Source of the DNA: Nitrospirota bacterium
Lineage (GTDB): Bacteria > Nitrospirota > Thermodesulfovibrionia > Thermodesulfovibrionales > JdFR-85
Assembly (NCBI GenBank): GCA_015485235.1
Contig: WFTX01000071.1
Location: 1 to 5,207 of the forward strand
Direction: 5' to 3'
Length of the DNA stretch: 5,207 bases
Positions 1-5,191 of the stretch are shown here, piece after piece. The notes under the pieces are model-generated. The model searched no databases. It had not been told where the DNA came from and was given only the letters and a program-made list of their open reading frames with translations. A program made the position numbers and the translations under genes. Each line of letters begins with the position of its first letter. Within the stretch, counting starts at the first letter, position 1.

Positions 1-230
1 ATGAAAAGGACTTCCTCCTTCCGGTCTATCACAATCATTCCCTCCCCGATCCCTTCGAGTACGGAATTGAGAAAGGAGAGGGTCCTTTCGAGTTCCTCGT
101 TTTTTCTCCTCAGTTCCTCGCTCAGGTCTCTTACCTGTTCCTTCAGAGCCTCAAAATAACTGGACAGGATGTCGGAGGCCCTGTTGAAGCTTTCAAAGGC
201 CTCATTAAGTCTCTCAAGATCCTCCCTCAT
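1..230 (-). CDS. PAS-containing sensor histidine kinase, N-terminal fragment (FleS/FlrB- or NtrB-like)
   Basis: Only the first 76 codons are present; the gene runs off the left edge of the window. The visible part begins with a charged, probably coiled-coil helix (residues about 1-52, with the stretch AFESFNRASDILSSYFEALK) and then enters a PAS-type start (about 53-76, SVLEGIGEGMIVIDRKEEV). There is no signal peptide or membrane segment, so this end is cytoplasmic. The helix pattern of Phe-Asn, Ser-Tyr and Leu-x-x-Val followed by Glu-rich heptads recalls FleS/FlrB-type kinases that partner sigma-54 regulators; this is from memory, not a search. The ATG overlaps the TPR gene stop as ATGA (227-230), and an AGGGG at 242-238 lies 7 nt upstream as a possible ribosome site. 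The inferred role is phosphorylating the NtrC-type regulator encoded at the head of the cluster. HisKA and ATPase domains lie outside the window, so kinase identity is inferred. Confidence 0.8.
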   Translation of the reverse strand, partial: MREDLERLNEAFESFNRASDILSSYFEALKEQVRDLSEELRRKNEELERTLSFLNSVLEGIGEGMIVIDRKEEVLF

Positions 231-2017
231 AGAATAGCCCCTATCTCCTCTTTGAGATTCATCTCTTCCAGAAGGCCCCTGGCAAGGCTGCTGTAGGGTT
301 TTGTCCCGGAAGCGGCTGCCAGTCTGATCATCTCCCTGTCTCCTCCAGAAAGGGCGGCCTTAAGGAGTATCCGGCCTTCCTTTCCACCGGTCTGTTTGAT
401 AGCCAGGAGATAATACTTGTACCCCTCTTTGCTTCTTCCAGTACTGAAAAGGTAGTCGCCTATCTTCTCGTACTCCGGTACACTTCCTGCCTTTACAACC
501 ATCTTCTTGTAGAGTGATACAACCCTGAATGGATCCACTACAGTTCGGGATGCCTTCCAGAGCAGTCTCAGATCATCCTTTTCAGGCCTCTCTATCTTCT
601 TCAGGGCCTGGATCGCCCCATTCCCGTCAGCCCTGAGCACCGCCTCGACAGCCTCGATCCGTCTCAGCATATCTCCGGCGGCACCGTTTTTCCGTAGCCT
701 CTCAAGCAGGCTTTTCACCTGCCCATAGTCTCCCAGTCTTCCATAGAACTTTGCAAGGCGGTACATGGCCTGGATCTTTGCTGTGGTGGAACCGCTACTG
801 AGAAGGTAACGGTAAGTCCGGATGAAGTCACCTCCCTCCCGGAACATCCTGTCAGCAGCAAGAAGGAGGATCTTCTCCCGGTCAGGACTCATCAGCCAGT
901 TACCGCAGTCCTTCCATATCTTTCTGAATGACGGATCGCCTTGTTCTATAATGTCCCTTACCAATGCCTCAAGCTCATTGAGGGCCTCGGCCGTAGGTTT
1001 TCTCCCGAATAGTATCTCCTTCAGGTACCCCTCGGAGGCAAGAAAGTTTCCCGCCTTCCGCTCCGCTTTTGAGAGGTGTATCAATGCCTCATCCGCCTCG
1101 GGCGTATAGGGAAAATCCTTTCGTATCTGGAGAAACATTCTCTTCCCCGCCTTGACATCCCCGTTCTTCATATGGATCCTTCCAAGGTAAAGAAGGGCCT
1201 TTCTCTTCACAACCCTGTCCGGCGCCTGGACGGCCCTTCTGAAATAGGCTGCTGCAGGCTCATATTTCCCTCTGGAATACTCGATCAGTCCGAGACTCAG
1301 GTATGCCCTTTCCCTCAGGTGACTTTCCATGAGCAGATAGAAGAGAGACTTCGCCTTATCCTGTTTTCCCATCAGTCTCAGGTTCTCGGCGTAGTAATAA
1401 AGAACATCGGGATGTTTCTTCATGTACTCTTCATATGAGATCAGGCCCTTGCGGTATATCTCATAGGCGGTCTTGTAGAGTCCAAGGCGGTGAAACACCT
1501 CTGCCTTGCCGAAAACAGTCTCCGGACTCTCCTCGGCCTTCCTGAAATAGGTGAGAGACTCAACATAATTACCCGTTTTAAGTGATGCCTGGGCATAGTT
1601 CCGGTATGCATCCTTGAGAAGTCCGGACCGGGGAAAGAGTCTTACAAAGAGCCGGAAGTTGGATGCTGCCTCATAGAAGAACCCATCGAGGAGGTAGGCC
1701 ATACCCCTGTGGTAGAGTGCAAGTTCCCGGAGCCGCCTGTCCTTTGCGGTTATGTAGGCCCTGTTAAGAAAATCTACTGCATCCCGGTATTTCTTTATCC
1801 CTTTGTAGGCAAGCCCCTTGAGATAGTAGTAGAGGGGCAACTCTCTATCGTCCGGCCTGTAGGCAGAAAGAATCCTCAGGGCCTCAAAGTTGCGTTTTCC
1901 CTCTATGGCATGGTAGGCATCCTGGAGCCCCGGGCCTTCCGCTCTGCTGGCCCCTCCGGATAATGAACAAATGAAGGTCAGGAGGCAGAGAACCGCTGTC
2001 AATGGATATTTAGCCAT
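227..2017 (-). CDS. Exported TPR-repeat protein of a sigma-54 regulatory cluster
   Basis: A 596-residue protein whose exact function I do not recognise. The N-terminus is a type I signal peptide: Lys3, a hydrophobic core at about 6-20, and a likely cut after Ala27 (ASRA/E). No lipobox precedes Cys12 or Cys18, so a periplasmic location is likely. The rest is almost entirely TPR-like helical repeats, with readable units near 61-91, 98-129, 135-165, 203-233, 236-266, 270-303, 306-336, 412-443 and 514-541. Examples are ALLYLGRIHMKNGD and AYLSLGLIEYSRGKYEPA. Such repeats bind protein partners and have no catalytic residues. ATG at 2017 was chosen because it places the signal peptide correctly; a GTG one codon upstream (2020) is equally possible. 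No Shine-Dalgarno precedes it, and a perfect sigma-54 promoter ends about 15 nt upstream. It lies between the regulator and the kinase and overlaps the kinase start by 4 bases, so it probably belongs to the same signalling unit. Confidence 0.88.
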   Translation of the reverse strand: MAKYPLTAVLCLLTFICSLSGGASRAEGPGLQDAYHAIEGKRNFEALRILSAYRPDDRELPLYYYLKGLAYKGIKKYRDAVDFLNRAYITAKDRRLRELALYHRGMAYLLDGFFYEAASNFRLFVRLFPRSGLLKDAYRNYAQASLKTGNYVESLTYFRKAEESPETVFGKAEVFHRLGLYKTAYEIYRKGLISYEEYMKKHPDVLYYYAENLRLMGKQDKAKSLFYLLMESHLRERAYLSLGLIEYSRGKYEPAAAYFRRAVQAPDRVVKRKALLYLGRIHMKNGDVKAGKRMFLQIRKDFPYTPEADEALIHLSKAERKAGNFLASEGYLKEILFGRKPTAEALNELEALVRDIIEQGDPSFRKIWKDCGNWLMSPDREKILLLAADRMFREGGDFIRTYRYLLSSGSTTAKIQAMYRLAKFYGRLGDYGQVKSLLERLRKNGAAGDMLRRIEAVEAVLRADGNGAIQALKKIERPEKDDLRLLWKASRTVVDPFRVVSLYKKMVVKAGSVPEYEKIGDYLFSTGRSKEGYKYYLLAIKQTGGKEGRILLKAALSGGDREMIRLAAASGTKPYSSLARGLLEEMNLKEEIGAIL

Positions 2018-2031
2018 CACAGGAAGGAAAA

Positions 2032-2047
2032 AGCAACTATTGTGCCA
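2032..2047 (-). promoter_or_regulatory. Sigma-54 (-24/-12) promoter for the TPR-kinase genes
   Basis: The minus strand reads TGGCACAATAGTTGCT, matching every specified position of the sigma-54 consensus TGGCACRNNNNTTGCW. The -24 GG is at 2046-2045 and the -12 GC at 2034-2033. Counting about 12 nt downstream puts transcription start near 2021, directly at the GTG/ATG start of the TPR gene (2020/2017). The gene upstream encodes a GAFTGA-containing sigma-54 activator, which makes a functional site more likely than a chance match. Transcript mapping has not been seen. Confidence 0.85.
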
Positions 2048-2060
2048 GAGGTATAACTAT

Positions 2061-2083
2061 CTGAAAAACAATATTTTTATCAG
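2061..2083. promoter_or_regulatory. AT-rich imperfect dyad, candidate activator site upstream of the sigma-54 promoter
   Basis: A 23-bp dyad with arms CTGAAAAACAA and TATTTTTATCAG on the plus strand, in which 8 of 11 arm positions are symmetric and the outer CTGA/TCAG is perfect. It lies 14 bp upstream of the -24 element, about -40 to -62 from the predicted start. NtrC-family activators with Fis-type helix-turn-helix domains bind such dyads, though usually farther upstream. There is no GC-rich stem, so it does not look like a terminator for the regulator gene. Confidence 0.4.
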
Positions 2084-2101
2084 GAATACTACAGGAAGGC
2101 G

Positions 2102-3511
2102 TTAGTTTTTTGACGGTACCTCTATCCCTTTCTTCTTCATCTTCTCTACAAGGGTGGTTCTGTTAAGCCCCAGAAGGGAGGCAGCCTTGCTCTTCACACC
2201 CTTTGATAGCTGAAGGGCCTGGATTATCAATCTTCTCTCAAGGTCATCAACTATCCTGTTCAGATCCACTCCTTCTGGAGAAACCCGCACCTCCTCCCCA
2301 GTGGCAGGCCCGGCACTCTCAGCCTTTCTCCGGGGAGCGACGGTCTGGAACCTCTCGGGAAGATCCGCCACGCTCACTTCTTCCCCTCCATTAAGAATGG
2401 TAAGCCTCTCTATCAGGTTTTCCAGTTCCCTCACATTCCCGGGCCAGTTGTAGTTCATGAATATACCTATTATCTCATCATTCAGTATGGGCCCGGGCCT
2501 CTTCTTGGCCCTGGAGTGTTTTTTCAGAAAGTGATCCACAAGGAGGGGAATATCCTCGCGCCTTGAACGGAGTGGGGGAATGTGAATAGGGATTACATTC
2601 AGCCTGTAGTAGAGGTCTTCCCTGAACCTCTCCTCACGGGTGAGTTTCTCAAGGTCCCTGTTGGTAGCGGCTATTATCCGGACATCTACCTTGATCGTCT
2701 TCGTACTCCCGATCCTCTCGAATTCCCTCTCCTGTATCACCCTCAGCATCTTGACCTGGAGGGAAGGGTCAAGTTCACCTATCTCATCAAGGAAGAGGGT
2801 CCCCTTGTTGGCGAGTTCAAACCTCCCCACCCTTGTACTCACCGCGCCGGTAAAGGCTCCCCTTTCATGTCCAAAGAGTTCCGACTCAAGGAGGTCCCGT
2901 GGAATGGCCGCACAGTTTATGGGAACGAAGTTCCTTTCGGCCCTTGAACTGTTGTAATGAATAATCCTTGCAACAAGTTCCTTCCCGGTCCCGCTTTCAC
3001 CGGTAATAAGAACGGTGCTGTCAGTATCGGCGATCTTCTCTATGAGGGTATAAATCTCCTGCATCTCCGGTGATGAGCCGATCAGTCCGTGGAATTCATA
3101 CCTCTTCTTCAGTTCCCTCCTGAGCCGCCTGTTTTCATCCTTTATCTCACTGACCTCAATCGCCCTCTTGATTATTATATTCACTTCATCAAGCCTGAAG
3201 GGCTTAGTGACATAGTCAAAGGCCCCAAGTTTCATTGCCTCAACAGCATTCTTTACGGTTCCGTAAGCGGTTATAATTATTACAGGGATCTCGGCATTCC
3301 TCGTCTCCTTCATTCCCCTGAGGACCTCCATCCCTCCCACATTGGGCATGGCAAGGTCAAGAAGCACAGCGCTGAAATCCTCCGATGCAAGCAGTTCAAG
3401 GCCGTCAGCCCCGTCTCCTGCAACCGAGACCTCATAACCCTCAAGGCTGAGAAAGTCCTGAAGCAGATCCCTCACAGTCGTATCATCATCTATGACAAGT
3501 ACTCGTCTCAT
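2102..3511 (-). CDS. NtrC-family sigma-54-dependent response regulator
   Basis: A 469-residue cytoplasmic transcription activator with the full three-domain NtrC layout. The receiver domain (about 1-118) has the acidic pocket Asp8-Asp10, phosphoacceptor Asp52 (VLLDLAMP), Thr81 and Lys103. The sigma-54-interacting AAA+ domain (about 143-372) has Walker A GESGTGKE (171-178), the sigma-54-contacting GAFTGA loop (218-223), Walker B GTLFLDEIGE (237-246), sensor I AATNRD (281-286), the arginine-finger region FREDLYYRLN (296-305) and sensor II WPGNVREL (356-363). A proline/charge-rich linker follows, then a Fis-type helix-turn-helix (about 417-463, SKAASLLGLNRTTLVEKM). All catalytic residues are intact. 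A TTG 12 codons upstream (3547) would also be in frame, but it lies in the -35 box and the receiver fold begins at MRRVLVIDDD, so ATG 3511 is preferred. It heads the regulator-TPR-kinase cluster and probably activates the sigma-54 promoter just behind it. Whether it is AtoC, ZraR or FleR/FlrC-like cannot be settled from sequence alone. Confidence 0.95.
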   Translation of the reverse strand: MRRVLVIDDDTTVRDLLQDFLSLEGYEVSVAGDGADGLELLASEDFSAVLLDLAMPNVGGMEVLRGMKETRNAEIPVIIITAYGTVKNAVEAMKLGAFDYVTKPFRLDEVNIIIKRAIEVSEIKDENRRLRRELKKRYEFHGLIGSSPEMQEIYTLIEKIADTDSTVLITGESGTGKELVARIIHYNSSRAERNFVPINCAAIPRDLLESELFGHERGAFTGAVSTRVGRFELANKGTLFLDEIGELDPSLQVKMLRVIQEREFERIGSTKTIKVDVRIIAATNRDLEKLTREERFREDLYYRLNVIPIHIPPLRSRREDIPLLVDHFLKKHSRAKKRPGPILNDEIIGIFMNYNWPGNVRELENLIERLTILNGGEEVSVADLPERFQTVAPRRKAESAGPATGEEVRVSPEGVDLNRIVDDLERRLIIQALQLSKGVKSKAASLLGLNRTTLVEKMKKKGIEVPSKN

Positions 3512-3518
3512 GCCACAT

Positions 3519-3547
3519 ACTCTACCATATTTCAATCTCGCTGTCAA
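3519..3547 (-). promoter_or_regulatory. Sigma-70-type promoter of the response regulator, apparently leaderless
   Basis: The minus strand shows a consensus -35 TTGACA (3547-3542), a 17-bp spacer, and -10 TAGAGT (3524-3519; 4 of 6 consensus) preceded by an extended TGG. The seven bases 3518-3512 then separate the -10 from the ATG, so the expected +1 falls on or beside the A of the start codon at 3511. There is no Shine-Dalgarno sequence, which agrees with a leaderless transcript. The -35 box lies inside a perfect inverted repeat (3540-3559). Confidence 0.65.
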
Positions 3548-3559
3548 TACTTTGACAGC
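3540..3559. promoter_or_regulatory. Perfect inverted repeat over the regulator -35 box, candidate operator
   Basis: Arms GCTGTCAA (3540-3547) and TTGACAGC (3552-3559) are perfectly complementary and separated by TACT. The left arm contains the minus-strand -35 TTGACA. Read as TGTCA-N6-TGACA it has the 5-6-5 spacing of CRP/FNR-family sites, but the binding protein is unknown and this resemblance is only geometric. It sits in the divergent control region and could serve either gene. Confidence 0.5.
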
Positions 3560-3613
3560 AATTCTTCACAGACAACTTCCATCCTTACACCTTCCGTCGG
3601 TTTTCTTCAACTA

Positions 3614-3622
3614 TGGTATAAT
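3614..3622 (+). promoter_or_regulatory. Extended -10 promoter of the amidohydrolase gene
   Basis: TGGTATAAT gives a perfect TATAAT (3617-3622) with the TGn extension. No convincing -35 lies 16-18 bp upstream, which is typical of extended -10 promoters. Transcription would begin near 3629-3630, leaving about 5 nt before the ATG at 3635, so the mRNA is nearly leaderless. Confidence 0.6.
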
Positions 3623-3634
3623 TCTCCAGAATTG

Positions 3635-4705
3635 ATGATTAACAGTACAATCACTATAATCTCCAAAAGTGCAGTCCCTCTTAAGGGTGAGTCAGGGAAG
3701 AAGGTACTTCTCAGGATAAAACACGGTCTCATTGAATCCATCAAGACTCTAAATAATGAGTCATCGCGTGAGGCAAACTTTGACTACGGTGAGTTCTTGC
3801 TTGCACCCATGCTCGTCGACTACCATATACATCTGAAATGGCCCATCGGGGAGGCAAAACTGGTGAGGGCCCTCCTTTCCTCCGGCATTACAAAGTGCTA
3901 TGAAGGAGGATCAGGCCGGGTCCTGGAAAAGCCCTTTATTGAATCAGACGGCCTGAGAGTGGAGGCGATGAGAGCTGGCCATGGGATCTTCAGAAAAGGA
4001 GGGTATGGAGAATTCATAGGAAAGGGGGTCTCGTCTCTGAGCGAAGCAGAGGAAGTGATGGACTTCCTGAAGCAGAAGGGGATCGAATATCTGAAGGTTA
4101 TAAACTCGGGCGTCTTCGACCCTGAGACCGGTGGTTTCACTGAAGGAGGGTTTAAAAGGGACGAACTCAAGGCAATCATCTCCATTGCAAAAAAGAAGGG
4201 CTGGCAGGTCTTCTGCCATGCCAATGGCGACAGTGCGATTAAAGATGCCGTTATTGCAGGGGCTGACGTCATAGTTCACGGATTCGGGGTCTCCCGGGAA
4301 ACCATGAAAATCATGAGAGACGGGGAGACAGCCCTGATACCCACGCTTCATGCCCTCTCAGCCCTCCGAAGCACCAATCTAAGCCCCGATGGTTTGAGGA
4401 ATCTTGATCAACTCCTTGCCATCCACTCCGAGGCTGTCGCCACTGCCCATGAGGTTGGAGTCAGGATCCTTCCCGGCAGCGACAGCGGTCCTTCCTTTCT
4501 CCCTCCCGGCATATCCTTTCTCCGGGAATTAGAGGCCATCCATAATGCAGGCATATCCTATGCTGAAACGATCGGCCTTGCAGCCGGAGGGAGACTCCGG
4601 GAAGGAGAGAAGGCATCTTTCTTGATCATTGACGGTTTCAGTGTTTCAACCGTTTGTATAGAAGGAAAGTGGCTTGAGTTCCCTGCCAGAAAAAGGACAG
4701 GCTAA
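3635..4705 (+). CDS. Metal-dependent amidohydrolase, imidazolonepropionase/prolidase-like
   Basis: A 356-residue cytoplasmic enzyme of the amidohydrolase superfamily with an intact two-metal ligand set: His64 and His66 (LVDYHIHL), Lys154 (EYLKVINSG, the probable carboxylated bridging lysine), His195 (VFCHANG), His215 (VIVHGFG) and Asp283 (PGSDSG). A beta-sandwich surrounds the barrel: residues about 1-60 before it and a C-terminal strand region (EGEKASFLIIDG, about 323-334). This arrangement is typical of Met-dependent hydrolases, including imidazolonepropionases and Xaa-Pro dipeptidases of this fold, which cleave amide or C-N bonds in small cyclic or peptide substrates. It is shorter than most relatives (about 400 residues). 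The frame stays open upstream to 3089, but that part is antisense to the regulator. ATG 3635 was chosen because the strand pattern and the extended -10 promoter both end there; TTG 3632 is an alternative. There is no Shine-Dalgarno. The substrate cannot be predicted, and no pathway neighbours help. Confidence 0.87.
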   Translation: MINSTITIISKSAVPLKGESGKKVLLRIKHGLIESIKTLNNESSREANFDYGEFLLAPMLVDYHIHLKWPIGEAKLVRALLSSGITKCYEGGSGRVLEKPFIESDGLRVEAMRAGHGIFRKGGYGEFIGKGVSSLSEAEEVMDFLKQKGIEYLKVINSGVFDPETGGFTEGGFKRDELKAIISIAKKKGWQVFCHANGDSAIKDAVIAGADVIVHGFGVSRETMKIMRDGETALIPTLHALSALRSTNLSPDGLRNLDQLLAIHSEAVATAHEVGVRILPGSDSGPSFLPPGISFLRELEAIHNAGISYAETIGLAAGGRLREGEKASFLIIDGFSVSTVCIEGKWLEFPARKRTG

Positions 4706-4724
4706 GTCAACGATTAATGCCCGG

Positions 4725-4752
4725 TGACCAATGACTGATAACTGATAACAAG
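4725..4752. repeat. Degenerate heptamer tandem repeat
   Basis: Four successive 7-base units are TGACCAA, TGACTGA, TAACTGA and TAACAAG, with consensus roughly TRACYRA. The first begins inside the palindrome GGTGACC (4723-4729). The array lies just after the amidohydrolase stop. Similar short heptamer arrays recur between genes in some bacterial genomes, so this may be a dispersed repeat; that cannot be tested within one window. Confidence 0.5.
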
Positions 4753-4755
4753 TGG

Positions 4756-4774
4756 CAGCCTTCGGCGGAGGCTG
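4756..4774 (+). terminator. Small hairpin after the amidohydrolase gene, weak terminator candidate
   Basis: CAGCCT (4756-4761) pairs perfectly with AGGCTG (4769-4774) around a 7-nt loop. No run of T follows, so it lacks the second part of an intrinsic terminator. It may stabilise the mRNA 3' end or be incidental. Confidence 0.25.
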
Positions 4775-4853
4775 AGTGTCCCTGCCTGAATCTTATCCTC
4801 TTTATGATCCTGGTCATGGTATTGAAAAGAGATTTGTAGTAGAATATCCTGTA

Positions 4854-4863
4854 AAAGGAGGTG
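4854..4863 (+). promoter_or_regulatory. Strong ribosome binding site of the cupin gene
   Basis: AAAGGAGGTG is nearly the full anti-16S complement and ends 4 nt before the ATG at 4868, with GGAGG 6 nt away. It fixes the start codon and contrasts with the absence of such a site at the other complete genes here. Confidence 0.9.
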
Positions 4864-4867
4864 TACT

Positions 4868-5191
4868 ATGAAAGAGATTCTGGATCTCAAAAAACTCATC
4901 AGCTTCAAACCCGATTCAATAAGCCGTCAGATGCTGGCTGAAACCCCGGAAATGCGGGTTGCCCTGATGTGCCTTGAGCCGGGACAGGAACTCACTCCCC
5001 ACAAGGCCCCACTCCGGCTGATGATGTACTGTGTCGAGGGCAAAGGTGAGTTCACTGTCGGGGATGAGACATTTGAGGCAGACGAAAAGACAGCCATACT
5101 CTGTGATCCCATGGTCCCCCACGGTTTCAAGGCCTCAAAGGGTGAGAGGCTTGTGGTGATGGCAGTGGTTACACCGGCAGAGGAAGACTAA
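4868..5191 (+). CDS. Small single-domain cupin protein with a reduced metal site
   Basis: A 107-residue protein that is essentially one cupin beta-barrel, with no signal peptide. Motif 1 is readable as PGQELTPHKAP (38-48) running into VEGKGEFTVGDE (56-67), and motif 2 as CDPMVPHGF (79-87). Of the usual ligands, His45 and His85 remain, but the second motif-1 His is Ala47 and the Glu position is about Leu51. The protein therefore may bind metal weakly or not at all, and could instead be a ligand-binding or structural cupin. Small cupins of this HxAP type are common as stand-alone proteins of unknown role. The start is secured by the AAAGGAGGTG site. It lies downstream of the amidohydrolase on the same strand, but the 162-base gap and its own strong ribosome site make shared function uncertain. 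Only 16 bases follow the stop. Confidence 0.88.
   Translation: MKEILDLKKLISFKPDSISRQMLAETPEMRVALMCLEPGQELTPHKAPLRLMMYCVEGKGEFTVGDETFEADEKTAILCDPMVPHGFKASKGERLVVMAVVTPAEED

Larger units (their letters stand above)
4706..4867. other. Intergenic gap between amidohydrolase and cupin genes
   Basis: This 162-base stretch has no convincing gene. It holds four degenerate heptamers (4725-4752), a 6-bp-stem hairpin (4756-4774), and the cupin ribosome binding site (4854-4863). A weak sigma-70-like pair, TGGTAT (4817-4822) and TAGAAT (4840-4845) with 17-bp spacing, could drive the cupin separately, but it is only a partial match. Confidence 0.6.

Noticed and set aside
822..1963. Plus-strand open frames within the TPR gene.
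   Set aside because: They are shadows of the minus-strand gene: no ribosome sites, low-complexity or unrecognisable products, and full overlap with a protein that has clear repeats and a signal peptide.
2203..2957. Plus-strand open frames antisense to the AAA+ domain.
   Set aside because: They mirror the conserved GAFTGA, Walker A and Walker B coding sequence of the regulator and show no features of their own.
3512..3547. TTG start at 3547 adding 12 residues to the response regulator.
   Set aside because: The codon is part of the -35 TTGACA, and the extra residues precede a canonical receiver start at MRRVLVIDDD.
3552..3580. Plus-strand TTGACA (3552-3557) as -35 for the amidohydrolase.
   Set aside because: The hexamer 17 bp downstream is ACTTCC, not a -10, and the TATAAT at 3617 is far too distant to pair with it.
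3089..3634. Upstream extension of the amidohydrolase reading frame to 3089.
   Set aside because: It runs antisense through the well-supported receiver domain of the response regulator. The enzyme fold begins after ATG 3635, where a promoter also ends.
4202..4217. Sigma-54-like TGGCAGGTCTTCTGCC in the plus strand.
   Set aside because: It lies inside the amidohydrolase coding sequence around His195, has mismatches at both elements, and no gene starts downstream.
3898..4351. Minus-strand open frames inside the amidohydrolase gene.
   Set aside because: Two overlapping frames with no recognisable domain, lying opposite the intact metal-site coding sequence.
4811..4826. Sigma-54-like TGGTCATGGTATTGAA upstream of the cupin.
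   Set aside because: Spacing is right, but -24 reads TGGTCA and -12 reads TTGA, missing the key GC. It is too weak to call.
4714..4908. Minus-strand 64-codon frame across the amidohydrolase-cupin gap.
   Set aside because: It overlaps the cupin start and its ribosome site, lacks its own ribosome site, and has no recognisable product.
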